Position numbers and translations under genes: made by a program. Source: Pseudobdellovibrionaceae bacterium (lineage in GTDB: Bacteria > Bdellovibrionota > Bdellovibrionia > Bdellovibrionales > UBA1609). Taken from it: a stretch of 64,000 nucleotides of DNA. This document shows, piece after piece, positions 1-8,320 of this stretch. The DNA lies in NCBI GenBank assembly GCA_020635075.1, contig JACKAM010000001.1, positions 2,108,001-2,172,000 on the forward strand, given 5' to 3'. Every line of letters starts with the position of its first letter. The first letter of the stretch is position 1. Below the pieces are notes generated by a model, which worked only from the letters and a program-made list of their open reading frames with translations, had not been told where the DNA came from and did not search any database.

Positions 1-918
1 GTTCCTATCAATGTTTTTAACGTGAAAATACGGATTTCGCCAATCGTTTGGAGGCTTCTCACCGGGCTTTACCTTCCATACCCCAGGCCTCGGCCCGGGA
101 CGCAGGTCCAATTGCTTCAGGAAACGACCCTTAATATCCTTGTAGAGCTCTATATCGGAAAAACTTAGCCCTTCAACTAGGGACCACGGATAAAATGGGT
201 TCTGGTAACTCGAAAAAGTGACCCCACCTAAGGCTGAAGATGCGAGAAATTTCTCCTTAACTTCTATCCTCGCCTTTGCAATAAAGACCACATCCGCCTT
301 GCTCTGCTCTGCACAAGGAGCAACAGAATAATGCGTTCTGCGGTACCGTTCCACGTAGGACTTCCAATAGGCATTTATAGCTGGCCATCCATCGATCTTA
401 TTGTCCCGCTCTTTAAATACCAATCCCACATCCAACAGACTGTAGTAGGGGTTGCGCTCCTCATAAATTGGTCGGCCAAGTGTTTTGGCAGCGATATCGG
501 CCATCTTAGCCACCAGTGTTGGACTACACCGGTGAACAAAGTAGGTGCCGTCCTTCATCTTCGTTGCGTAGACAAGATAGGTGTCATCTGATTTCGGGAA
601 TTTGTATGAGTCCTTTACTCCTGTTCTGATCGGAATCGCATTGTATGGCCCCTGTGGGCGAGTATCGCCCTTCCAAATCTTAGTCTCATAAAACCCAACA
701 TTCTCATAGGGTTCATCAGGCTTAGTTGTCGATTTGACTGACGGGCTGTACGCCAGGATGACTGGTGAGCCAATTCGCCCCTGAAATATGAGGTCATACT
801 CTTTGCTTTCTGTAGGACACGCGTCTTCCGAGGCTAACCCTCGCATTGTGGAACTCAATATTCCTAGAGCCAAGAGAATTGAATACAAACAGAATGAGCC
901 AAGTCTCCTCGGTGCCAA
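1..918 (-). CDS. Secreted protein with two TIMP/NTR-like repeats (3' end beyond window)
   Basis: An open frame runs from a TTG at 918 to the left edge without a stop (306 codons visible). The start is supported by GGGAG overlapping the stop of the upstream gene, 6 bases before the TTG, and by a signal peptide with hydrophobic core CLYSILLALGILSS. Two segments resemble each other: DACPTESKEYDLIFQG near residue 28 and APCAEQSKADVVFIAKA near residue 195. The first continues into DTYLVYATKMKDG and HRCSPT, a pattern I associate with bacterial members of the TIMP/netrin (NTR) fold. An ATG at 846 would remove the signal peptide. The gene sits 3 bp downstream of a secreted zinc peptidase, so an inhibitor or partner role is possible. 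The family call is by eye and moderate; the operon relation is strong. Confidence 0.7.
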   Translation of the reverse strand, partial: MAPRRLGSFCLYSILLALGILSSTMRGLASEDACPTESKEYDLIFQGRIGSPVILAYSPSVKSTTKPDEPYENVGFYETKIWKGDTRPQGPYNAIPIRTGVKDSYKFPKSDDTYLVYATKMKDGTYFVHRCSPTLVAKMADIAAKTLGRPIYEERNPYYSLLDVGLVFKERDNKIDGWPAINAYWKSYVERYRRTHYSVAPCAEQSKADVVFIAKARIEVKEKFLASSALGGVTFSSYQNPFYPWSLVEGLSFSDIELYKDIKGRFLKQLDLRPGPRPGVWKVKPGEKPPNDWRNPYFHVKNIDRN

Positions 919-921
919 TTT

Positions 922-3330
922 CTACTCCCAGTTTCGTATGGACAATACTGTATCTTCAATTACACTCAACACTTCGGACTTTCCAATATCCAAGGGACTC
1001 TCCGGCTCATAATGATCACGAACCACCTTTTCTACAATTTTCTTCAGCAACCAAAGCTCTTTTCTCGCTTGGTACTTCTTGCCTCTCTCCTTAAAAAAGA
1101 GATACTTATCTACTCTATGGCTCATCTGCTCTCTGATCAATCGAATCAGTCTTCGGTTTCTCACCCGGAATCCCGAGTCTGGGATATGATCAAAAGCAGC
1201 TCGCAGCCCCTGCTGCTTGACGTCTAGGTGGTAGGTCACAAATCCACCCTTTGATACCTCAATGGAGTCTATCTCTGATAGGTTGGGGAAGCTAATCGAG
1301 ACAGGGGCATAGTTTAGCTCAATTGGCTCCTCAAATCCCCCGACAAACATCTGGAAGTCCGGAACCATATTGTTGTGATAAACGACCTCTCCACGATGGT
1401 TTCGAGCGACAAATTCAAATTCCGAATCCGGATAGGCCATCAGATCACCATGAGAAACCTGAATCGAATCAACCAGGGAAAAATCTCCATCTTTACTCAT
1501 GACTCCATTCACGACGACCAACTCGGGATCATACCAGGGCCACTTGAGATACCTGAGCATCGCCCCATAGCTGAAGGGATCAATCCAAAGATCCTGGAGT
1601 GGATCTCCTTCGAATGCAGACTCCATTATTGAGACCATCCCGAACCTAGCCTGCATTTCTCCCTCGGCCGTGAATTCATAACCTGCTACCACATTCCGTT
1701 CTTTTCTGGTGTAAGAAACAACTCGTGGGTCATTTGAATGGAACTTGGTTCCGAAAACGTGGCCTAGTTCATGCACCAAACTACCTGGGACGAAGGCTGG
1801 GCCCTCCAAACTATTACTGGCGCTTGGTACGACTATTATTCCCTCAAGCCCTACCTGAGAATAGCCTAAAACGCTCTTCCACCCCTCGTGTTTATAATAT
1901 TCATCAAGCGAGGTTTTCGCATGGTATTGTATGTAGGATCGATCAACAACTCCAGCGATATAGACGTTTCGTGTCCCTCCATAGTCGCTTTTTATCTTCT
2001 TAGCAATAAGACTGAGTTTACTCATGTCCCAAGTATGATTATCCAGACCAATGCTCTGCTTAGCGACATCTCTGAATGTAGCTCCAAAGAGAGTGACACC
2101 ATTGTCTGGGATCGGAAAGACCTTCTGAATGAGTTCTTTCTCTTGCTCTAGAAACTCGTAGGAACCCGGGTGAGGAGGCAGAAAACAGGATATCCCCACT
2201 TGGTCTTTACGACATGGGTCCATCGTGAATGGGTTTAAGGCAACTATACTGTAGAGCCCGACAAGAATTGGTTTAGTTTTATGAACGATAATCTGCCGAT
2301 GGCCATAATTGTTCCCTGTTCGCACTTCCTCGATAGTATAGTTTGCGATGGCACTAAACTGAATTTGGCCACGCCCAGCTCCAAAGATTGCTGGATCAAA
2401 AACCTTTCTATAGTGATAGGATTCCCACCCAATCTCGCCAGTGAAATCTCCCGGGGACAGTTCAACTGTATCCAAAATAGTAACACTATTGTCCTCGTGG
2501 ATGTAGTCAACCCCAAGGGTTACAACCGGCTCTGGTGCTTCAGGACCCAACACCTCTGGCGATGGCATAGTGCCGTATAAATGAATGTCGGCCTCAACCG
2601 AAGCCGCTCTTCCGGCAATGAGCGAAATCGGGTAGTTTGCCTCCATATTTGCCCAGACGTGACTGCTCTGATCCTCAGGATTGTAGGCATACTCATCGTA
2701 GGGGCCCATGCGAGGGTTTAAAACAATCTGCTTAAAAACGATACTCGATGAATCGACGGACAGATCAAACCAAGGGGTTGGAGATCTGCGCTTCACTTCA
2801 AGAACGACTTTGACGTCAAATCCTTGACTTGGATCAATCACGTGATTGTTTGAATACCATAAATCCAAGGTTGTAAATAAAACGGCCACAGCTCCCTCTG
2901 GGATTCGCACTCTCTGGGGTTCCGGACCGATCTCAAAGTCATACGGGATGTCCACCGGCTGAGTCCACACCGGGCTCACAATAGTACCCAGCCCTGGATA
3001 CAAAAACGATCCCTCATCATCGACAAAAACCGCCCCAACTCGACTGGATTCACTGGCCGCAAAAGGCCACGGCATATAGCCCCCATCAACTGACAATGCG
3101 ATCTCATCGCCGTCACGTAGGTCGATCTGATAGTCCCACCACAGAGACCTAAGATAAAGCTTGGTTGACTGAGAAGCATAGAGGTCCCAAAATGTCGTTT
3201 CCAGGTAGGTTCCCGTAGGAACAATTGGCACTTTCACAACATCCGTGAATAACTGAGCCCTAGCTCCCCAACTAAGAACAATACCAAGGAAGCCACACAA
3301 CATTAACCTGTGACGAAACAGATTGAGCAC
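922..3330 (-). CDS. Secreted zincin metallopeptidase, about 800 aa
   Basis: A large exported protein. I place the start at GTG 3330 because GAGGGGGG lies 5 bases upstream and the product then begins with a clean signal peptide (LMLCGFLGIVLSWGARA, cleavage before Q). A TTG at 3354 and an ATG at 3345 are alternatives without a good ribosome site. In the C-terminal half HELGHVFGTKFH gives the zincin HExxH motif with Gly at +8 and a candidate third ligand His at position 12 of the motif. SIMES about 60 residues later could be a Met-turn, as in metzincins. The N-terminal 350 residues look like beta-rich Ig-like or adhesion modules; I cannot name them. It is followed by a TIMP/NTR-like protein in the same operon. 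The peptidase call is fairly sure, the subfamily is not. Confidence 0.82.
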   Translation of the reverse strand: MLNLFRHRLMLCGFLGIVLSWGARAQLFTDVVKVPIVPTGTYLETTFWDLYASQSTKLYLRSLWWDYQIDLRDGDEIALSVDGGYMPWPFAASESSRVGAVFVDDEGSFLYPGLGTIVSPVWTQPVDIPYDFEIGPEPQRVRIPEGAVAVLFTTLDLWYSNNHVIDPSQGFDVKVVLEVKRRSPTPWFDLSVDSSSIVFKQIVLNPRMGPYDEYAYNPEDQSSHVWANMEANYPISLIAGRAASVEADIHLYGTMPSPEVLGPEAPEPVVTLGVDYIHEDNSVTILDTVELSPGDFTGEIGWESYHYRKVFDPAIFGAGRGQIQFSAIANYTIEEVRTGNNYGHRQIIVHKTKPILVGLYSIVALNPFTMDPCRKDQVGISCFLPPHPGSYEFLEQEKELIQKVFPIPDNGVTLFGATFRDVAKQSIGLDNHTWDMSKLSLIAKKIKSDYGGTRNVYIAGVVDRSYIQYHAKTSLDEYYKHEGWKSVLGYSQVGLEGIIVVPSASNSLEGPAFVPGSLVHELGHVFGTKFHSNDPRVVSYTRKERNVVAGYEFTAEGEMQARFGMVSIMESAFEGDPLQDLWIDPFSYGAMLRYLKWPWYDPELVVVNGVMSKDGDFSLVDSIQVSHGDLMAYPDSEFEFVARNHRGEVVYHNNMVPDFQMFVGGFEEPIELNYAPVSISFPNLSEIDSIEVSKGGFVTYHLDVKQQGLRAAFDHIPDSGFRVRNRRLIRLIREQMSHRVDKYLFFKERGKKYQARKELWLLKKIVEKVVRDHYEPESPLDIGKSEVLSVIEDTVLSIRNWE

Positions 3331-3550
3331 AAATACCCCCCTCATATGAGCCAACGTACTACTGAAAGGAATTCTGGAACTGGCTTTTAAGGATAACCGA
3401 TGGGCACCGAAAAAAAAAAAAAACGATTTTTGTACTAAAAATAAACACTATTTAATAGAGGCGTCTACCTCGACAAACCCAGCCTCGCCCGCCATATCAG
3501 GGTAAAGGTCACTGTCATTTGAGATTTGGCTCAGGACTTAACGAAGCCCC
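3331..3550. other. Intergenic region with a 14-A homopolymer
   Basis: This 220-bp gap upstream of the metallopeptidase holds an uninterrupted run of 14 A at 3410-3423 (T on the coding strand), about 80 bp before the peptidase start. No gene is visible. It should contain the promoter of the peptidase operon, but I could not fix the -35 and -10 boxes. Confidence 0.6.
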
Positions 3551-4378
3551 TCATTCGGCCAGCGGGCGTTTGACTTCGCGGTTGAGGCGCTTGTTGGTGG
3601 CAAAACCTTTGAGTCCCCAGGCGACGATTGAACCGAAGTGTTTTTGCAGAAACACGGCACCACGCCCGTGCCAGGTGATGACGGCTTCATAGGCTCGCGC
3701 TTGGAGGGCTCGGTAGATTTGTTTTGCTGCCTTGTCGGCAGGCATGACTAAGCGCTGAGGAGCTGAACGGCCCGTGCGATCTGGATCATACTCACCACGA
3801 TTGTTCACCTGATGGATTTCAGATTCAATGAATCCAGGACACACATTGGTGACTGAGACTCCATGGGGAGCGACTTCCAAGCGCAAACATTCGCCCAAGG
3901 CCAGCACAGCACTCTTGCTCATGCAATAAGCTGATGATGAAGGCAATGCCACATAGCCAAGCACACTGGCGATCAAACCGATGCGGCCTTTGGTTTTCTT
4001 CAGTTCAGGTAGGGCTGCCCAAAGCGTGTTCATTACACCAAATACGTTGGTATCAAACTGACGTTGGTAATCTTCATGGGTGAGTTTTTCAAATTTGCCA
4101 GCCACGCCAAATCCAGCGTTGGCAATAACAGTGTCCAATCGACCAAACTTCTCCACCACCTGGGCCACGGCTTGATCCATCTCTTCACGTTTGGTCACGT
4201 CGGCTTTGACACAAATAACAGTCGCTGCGGGATTATGTTTTTGGCAACGATCGGCCACTTCTTGAAGGCGATCTTCCCTACGCGCGCAAAGGGCGACATG
4301 ATGGCCACGACGGACATACTCTTCAGCCAACGCGGCCCCAATTCCTGACGAAGCACCTGTAATCAGAACGACTTGCAT
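3551..4378 (-). CDS. Short-chain dehydrogenase/reductase
   Basis: An NAD(P)-dependent oxidoreductase of the classical SDR family, 275 aa. The Rossmann motif TGASSGIG is at residues 6-13, NAG (VIANAGFG) near residue 83, the catalytic Ser in SVLGYVALPSSS and the YCMSK pair (YxxxK) near residue 155. The start at ATG 4378 follows GGGGG at the right distance; an upstream extension of 20 codons has no ribosome site. The C-terminal end is basic. The substrate cannot be told. It is monocistronic and divergent from the lipoprotein gene at 4569. Confidence 0.92.
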   Translation of the reverse strand: MQVVLITGASSGIGAALAEEYVRRGHHVALCARREDRLQEVADRCQKHNPAATVICVKADVTKREEMDQAVAQVVEKFGRLDTVIANAGFGVAGKFEKLTHEDYQRQFDTNVFGVMNTLWAALPELKKTKGRIGLIASVLGYVALPSSSAYCMSKSAVLALGECLRLEVAPHGVSVTNVCPGFIESEIHQVNNRGEYDPDRTGRSAPQRLVMPADKAAKQIYRALQARAYEAVITWHGRGAVFLQKHFGSIVAWGLKGFATNKRLNREVKRPLAE

Positions 4379-4568
4379 GGATACCCCCGAAAAGTTTCTG
4401 GTTCTTTTACAGCTAGCATTGAGGACGACCGCTGTCACCCGGGAATCGCGACACTAATGTCGGTTGCTCACCCCGGCAAAGGGTTTTATGCTGTAATCAC
4501 GTTCTCTCACGTCAACGGTCGAGTTTTAACTTCACAAAAATTTATCAAAACCTAAAGGGGGGGAACCC

Positions 4569-5540
4569 ATGGTTAACGGACGGATTCAGGCCGTAAGGCC
4601 CTGCTTTGTGTATTCAATCTTGTTAATTGCTTTTCTTAGCTCCTGTGGAGCTGAATTTGTCGGCAAAGAGTCCGACCAGCTTGATCAATCCAGCAATGAT
4701 GCTCAGATCGCTACTAAAGGCGATCTTCTGCTTTCGGCCCTTTCCGACACCTCAACATTTGCAACTGTAATTAGGCCTGAGTTAGTCAATCTAACGGGGA
4801 CCGCTGCATTCAATCTAGCCTTCCAGCCCAATCTTTCGCCAGTGGCGACGATTCGAGCAGGTGCAGATATCATTGCCGACAACAACAATCCGACTGGCCA
4901 GGTTTCGTTTCTTAAAACCATTACCTTTGCCGTTGGCAGAGCTTCCTCAAAACTGCGTGGATGTGCCGACCTCCAAGGCGGGACGAGGTGCAACCGTGCC
5001 GAAAACTATACTCCGCTTTCAACTCTAGATTATCAGTTTAGAGAGCCTCTTAAGAGATGGGTTTCCGACGCACCCCCTGGGTCCTTTCCTCCTAATCGAT
5101 ATATCCTCCGCTGGTGGGATCCTGTCACCGGAGCAGTCAGTAAAGAATACAAGGTTGAGGTGACATCAGACTTTTCGACTGTGCAGATGGCGATCTTGGA
5201 ATTGAGAGCGTCGGACTACACCCGAGAGCTCGCACCCTTTCAGCAATACAGCATTGCCGCCTTCAACATTACCGAAGAATCTCAGCTATGCGTCGCCAAG
5301 AGAAATGGAGCGGGAACCGGAGCCAAGGTTTGTCGATCCTTCAAAAGCTTGGGATTTAGACACGTGCCAGCCAATAGCGTCTTTGGTCAGGTGTATCGAG
5401 CAAACATCCCCAACTTCAAGATTCCACGGGGTGTCACTGATTTACTTAACCAGGGAAGGGGCCTGTACGACGTGAGCATCATAAACGGAACTGAGGCCTC
5501 AGGCTCACCTCATCACATCGGTGTCGTAACTCGACTTTAA
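4569..5540 (+). CDS. Putative lipoprotein of unknown function
   Basis: 323 aa, starting 6 bases after AAGGGGGGG. The N-terminus has a hydrophobic segment (CFVYSILLIAFLSSCG) ending in a lipobox-like LSSC, so the mature protein should be lipid-anchored. The rest is soluble, with a few cysteines (GCADLQGGTRC, LCVAKR, VCRSF) and no motif I recognise. It is divergent from the SDR gene and converges with the next gene, with a GC-rich stem-loop in between. Confidence 0.8.
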   Translation: MVNGRIQAVRPCFVYSILLIAFLSSCGAEFVGKESDQLDQSSNDAQIATKGDLLLSALSDTSTFATVIRPELVNLTGTAAFNLAFQPNLSPVATIRAGADIIADNNNPTGQVSFLKTITFAVGRASSKLRGCADLQGGTRCNRAENYTPLSTLDYQFREPLKRWVSDAPPGSFPPNRYILRWWDPVTGAVSKEYKVEVTSDFSTVQMAILELRASDYTRELAPFQQYSIAAFNITEESQLCVAKRNGAGTGAKVCRSFKSLGFRHVPANSVFGQVYRANIPNFKIPRGVTDLLNQGRGLYDVSIINGTEASGSPHHIGVVTRL

Positions 5541-5548
5541 ATGGCTCA

Positions 5549-5588
5549 AGGGGCTGGCGTAGGTTTAGGGGAGCCTTGCCAGCCCTTT
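5549..5588 (+). terminator. Stem-loop terminator between convergent genes
   Basis: GGGGCTGGC at 5550-5558 pairs with GCCAGCCC at 5578-5585 and is followed by TTTGTTG. It lies just after the stop of the lipoprotein gene and before the stop of the opposing gene, fitting a rho-independent terminator with a large loop. Confidence 0.55.
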
Positions 5589-5610
5589 GTTGACTGCCTC
5601 AGGCACTTGT

Positions 5611-6459
5611 TTACTTCTGCCCTTTGTCACTTCCAGTTGGGCCGGCGGGAGTGCGGTCAGTGATCACCGGGTACTGGGCCATAGAGCGTCTTGCTGCACA
5701 CTGGGCCCAGCGAAGCTTTTGATCATCCTTGGCCGTTTCGGGCCAGTAGGCGGCACAGGTGCGAAACTCTTCGCTTTCGTAGGCCTTGGACTGAATCTGA
5801 GATTTGTTCATGCGACTCAGGTGGTGGCGAAAACGATCACAGTTAAAAGTTCCCACAAAGGTTTTTCTCTCTCCTGGTTTTGCCGGCGGCAGAGTCCGGG
5901 AGATGCTTTCCACTCTCAGTTCGCCCTCTTCGATCTTGTAGCGGTATTTAATGTTATCTAGCTGCTCCGTCACTTTATCAAATTCTTCTTTATGCTCCTG
6001 GTATTTACCCTTTTCCATAGGGATAAAAGTGTACTTAACCACCCGCGGAGCGTTTTTGGGAAAGGTAAATTCCACGCTGTCGTATTGGGTTTTGCAGTGA
6101 ACAACTCCCGGCCCATGAGGGACATCTAAAAATCCTGTTCCGCCAATATTCAGGCCCGAGCCTCCAGTTTTGTTTAAGGCTCCCAGTGAAAGTGTGTAAG
6201 GCACCACTTCGGACATGTTTTCTGTCCGACCAAGACAAGCGTCAAAAGTGGGCAGAATCGCATCCACCACCGGAGAGTTTTCCATCACCTTGATCTCTCC
6301 GTTATCAGCACAGCTATCCTGGAGGGCCGAGCGGATCATGCCGCGGTAAATGTCTTCATTGTTAACGGCTGGATTGTTGTCAGCAGCCCAGCTACTGATG
6401 GCCAGAGAAAACAAAACCACGGCAGGAAGTAAAGAATTGGCAAGAACGAGTTTGAACAT
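5611..6459 (-). CDS. Exported protein of unknown function
   Basis: 282 aa, with GAGAGGATAGA directly before the ATG. The signal peptide is clear (LLPAVVLFSLAISSWAADN, cleavage after AWA-like SWA). The mature part contains several cysteines (DSCADNG, DACLG, HCKTQ, FNCDRF, RTCAAYW, QCAARR), which suggests disulfides in the periplasm. I do not recognise the family. It is preceded on its strand by the cytochrome lipoprotein gene, 147 bp away, so it may have its own promoter. Confidence 0.8.
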   Translation of the reverse strand: MFKLVLANSLLPAVVLFSLAISSWAADNNPAVNNEDIYRGMIRSALQDSCADNGEIKVMENSPVVDAILPTFDACLGRTENMSEVVPYTLSLGALNKTGGSGLNIGGTGFLDVPHGPGVVHCKTQYDSVEFTFPKNAPRVVKYTFIPMEKGKYQEHKEEFDKVTEQLDNIKYRYKIEEGELRVESISRTLPPAKPGERKTFVGTFNCDRFRHHLSRMNKSQIQSKAYESEEFRTCAAYWPETAKDDQKLRWAQCAARRSMAQYPVITDRTPAGPTGSDKGQK

Positions 6460-6606
6460 TCTATCCTCTCAAGTCAGGATTTGGTTTTAGTCATCCAGTC
6501 GATGTCAGGCTGAACTGTATTGGATTTAACGCCATCACTGGTGATTTTATTGTGACCAATTTTTTGCCATCAATGAAGGCCGGATCGGCAAAGCTCGACT
6601 AAGGTG

Positions 6607-7491
6607 CTACTGATCCTCGCACAGTCGAATTTTTTCCGGGTTTTCCGGGTCGCTGACCGGCCTTTCGTCGTCGACTCGGTCTTTGTCCTCGACCGCACAG
6701 TTGAGAATCCACAGGCGCAGAAGCTTCACCAGCACGCTGGGAACTAGGTCATAGCCTTCCTTGCCGGGCGGCATGCTTTGATGAATGGCTATGGATTTAA
6801 AAATGGAGCTTTCCTCAGGATGGCCCTTTTTGACGACGGTGAGCGCTGGGTGAAAGAGAGTTTGATAGTTGGTCAGATTGGCAGAATACCTAAGCACATC
6901 CCGATCCACTCCCTCGCTCTCCTTGGAGTGGCACTTGATGCAAGAGTCCTTAAATAGAAACTTTTGCACCACCGGGTAGTCAATCGAGGCTGGATCGAGA
7001 AAGTAGGGTTGCAGTTGCTCCTTGAGGCTGGGCTCTCTCTTCACCTGATCACTGACCTCCTGTTTGGCTCCGTGTTTAATCCACTGACGGACGAGTTCAA
7101 TTTGATCAGGTTTCAACTGAGGTTTATCAAAGGGCGGCATGTGGCGCTTACCACTGGGCACAAGAAGAGAAGTCATCAAACTACTGCGGTCGGGTTCGTA
7201 GGGAACCAGGATCTTGCGCTGAGCACTGGCCCCGAAGGCTTCACTAAAACTCGACAAGCTGATGCCATCTTTTTTGTCTCGGGTGTTGTGACACTCGAGA
7301 CAGTTTTCCTGAAAGACAAGAGCTTGCACATCTGAGAAAACAATCTGCTCCGGTTGATCCAACTTGGTTTTGACCTGGGAAAGAAAGCTGGGATCTCCCC
7401 CTTCAAGTTCCCCCAGATCATGAGTGGCCCCGCAGGACAATGCCAGCAGGGTCACAAAAAGCGGGAATCCCCCTAAGAGCAGTTGCCTCAC
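6607..7491 (-). CDS. Cytochrome c-type lipoprotein with two CxxCH heme sites
   Basis: 294 aa, GTG start overlapping the YceI stop by 4 bases (GTGA). The N-terminus LFVTLLALSCG is a lipoprotein signal. Two heme c motifs are visible, ENCLECHN and DSCIKCHS, each followed by the layout of planctomycete-type cytochrome c domains, including RHMPPFDKPQL with its likely axial Met and the QIELVRQWIKHGAK helix. It should be an extracytoplasmic electron carrier with two hemes. Translational coupling to the YceI gene suggests a shared periplasmic redox or isoprenoid-linked role. The heme binding is sure, the partner is not. Confidence 0.86.
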   Translation of the reverse strand: MRQLLLGGFPLFVTLLALSCGATHDLGELEGGDPSFLSQVKTKLDQPEQIVFSDVQALVFQENCLECHNTRDKKDGISLSSFSEAFGASAQRKILVPYEPDRSSLMTSLLVPSGKRHMPPFDKPQLKPDQIELVRQWIKHGAKQEVSDQVKREPSLKEQLQPYFLDPASIDYPVVQKFLFKDSCIKCHSKESEGVDRDVLRYSANLTNYQTLFHPALTVVKKGHPEESSIFKSIAIHQSMPPGKEGYDLVPSVLVKLLRLWILNCAVEDKDRVDDERPVSDPENPEKIRLCEDQ

Positions 7492-8087
7492 TGAAGGATT
7501 CCTTCGATGTTAATAGTAATGGCCACTTCGTCTCCGGCCACGGCCAATAGATTGCTCATGCCAAAGTCCGAACGTTTGATCAGAGCCTTGGCCTGGTACC
7601 CCGTTCTCACATCGCCAAAAGGATCCTGCCCGGCCCCGATAGGGGTAACGGCAAGACTCACTTCTTTTTCGACACCATGAAGGCTCAAGGTGCCGTGAAC
7701 AGTTTTAGGGTTTCCGTCCTGGTCGTAGTCCACTGAAGTCGATTGGTAACGCATTTTAGGAAAGCGACTGGCATCAAAGAAGTCCGGGCTGCGCAAGTGC
7801 TGATCCCGCCTTTTCTGATTGGTGTCCACACTGGCCACGTCAATTTCGGCCACGACACTCGATTCACCATTGGGGTTAAACTGGATGTGGCCAGAAAAGG
7901 TGTTAAACCTTCCCACCACCAAGCTAAACCCCAAGTGACTGACTTCAAAACCAATATTGGTGTGAGCCCCATCGATTTCATACTGTCCGGCCTGGGCCAC
8001 TGCTGCCGCCGACGCCGTTTGCGTCATCAAGGTCACGGCTACTGCCGCCACCAACAAAGATAATTGTTTTCCAAATCCTACTGTCAT
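7488..8087 (-). CDS. YceI-family periplasmic protein
   Basis: 199 aa. The start at ATG 8087 follows AGGGGG by 6 bases and gives a signal peptide (LLVAAVAVTLMTQTASAA). The mature protein has the YceI pattern: YEIDGAHTNIGFEVSHLGFS at its start, VGRFNTFSGHIQFNP, the repeat DQHLRSPDFFDASRFPKM, and the C-terminal DFGMS. The family is an eight-stranded lipocalin-like barrel that binds polyisoprenoid or other amphiphilic ligands. A cytochrome c gene follows with a 4-base overlap. Confidence 0.93.
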   Translation of the reverse strand: MTVGFGKQLSLLVAAVAVTLMTQTASAAAVAQAGQYEIDGAHTNIGFEVSHLGFSLVVGRFNTFSGHIQFNPNGESSVVAEIDVASVDTNQKRRDQHLRSPDFFDASRFPKMRYQSTSVDYDQDGNPKTVHGTLSLHGVEKEVSLAVTPIGAGQDPFGDVRTGYQAKALIKRSDFGMSNLLAVAGDEVAITINIEGILQ

Positions 8088-8196
8088 GTCATTCCCCCTG
8101 TTAATGCCCGCTTGGTCAGGCAATGCCCAGGGTATACGACAATTCTGAAATAGCTTAAAACGACTAATACCTATTGCTGTCATAGGCGGGATCAAT

Positions 8197-8309
8197 ATCC
8201 CAAAAGGTTCCAGGTCCTCTTTGCGGACGCAGCATGACATTATTCTTAAGACGGTCTTTAGAATATTGTCATGCTGCGTCCGCAAAGAGGACCTGGAACC
8301 TTTTGGGAT
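8197..8309. repeat. 113-bp near-perfect palindrome (element P1)
   Basis: Bases 8197-8252 are the reverse complement of 8254-8309 with only two T-T mismatches (8240/8266 and 8247/8259) and a one-base centre at 8253. It lies between the mipA-like stop and the YceI start, both on the minus strand. It contains GGTTCCAGGTCC, close to the GGTACCAAGTCC of the palindrome at 45132. Transcribed, it would form a 56-bp hairpin. There is no T-run, so it is not a simple terminator. Confidence 0.9.
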
Positions 8310-8320
8310 GACGACGCTAC

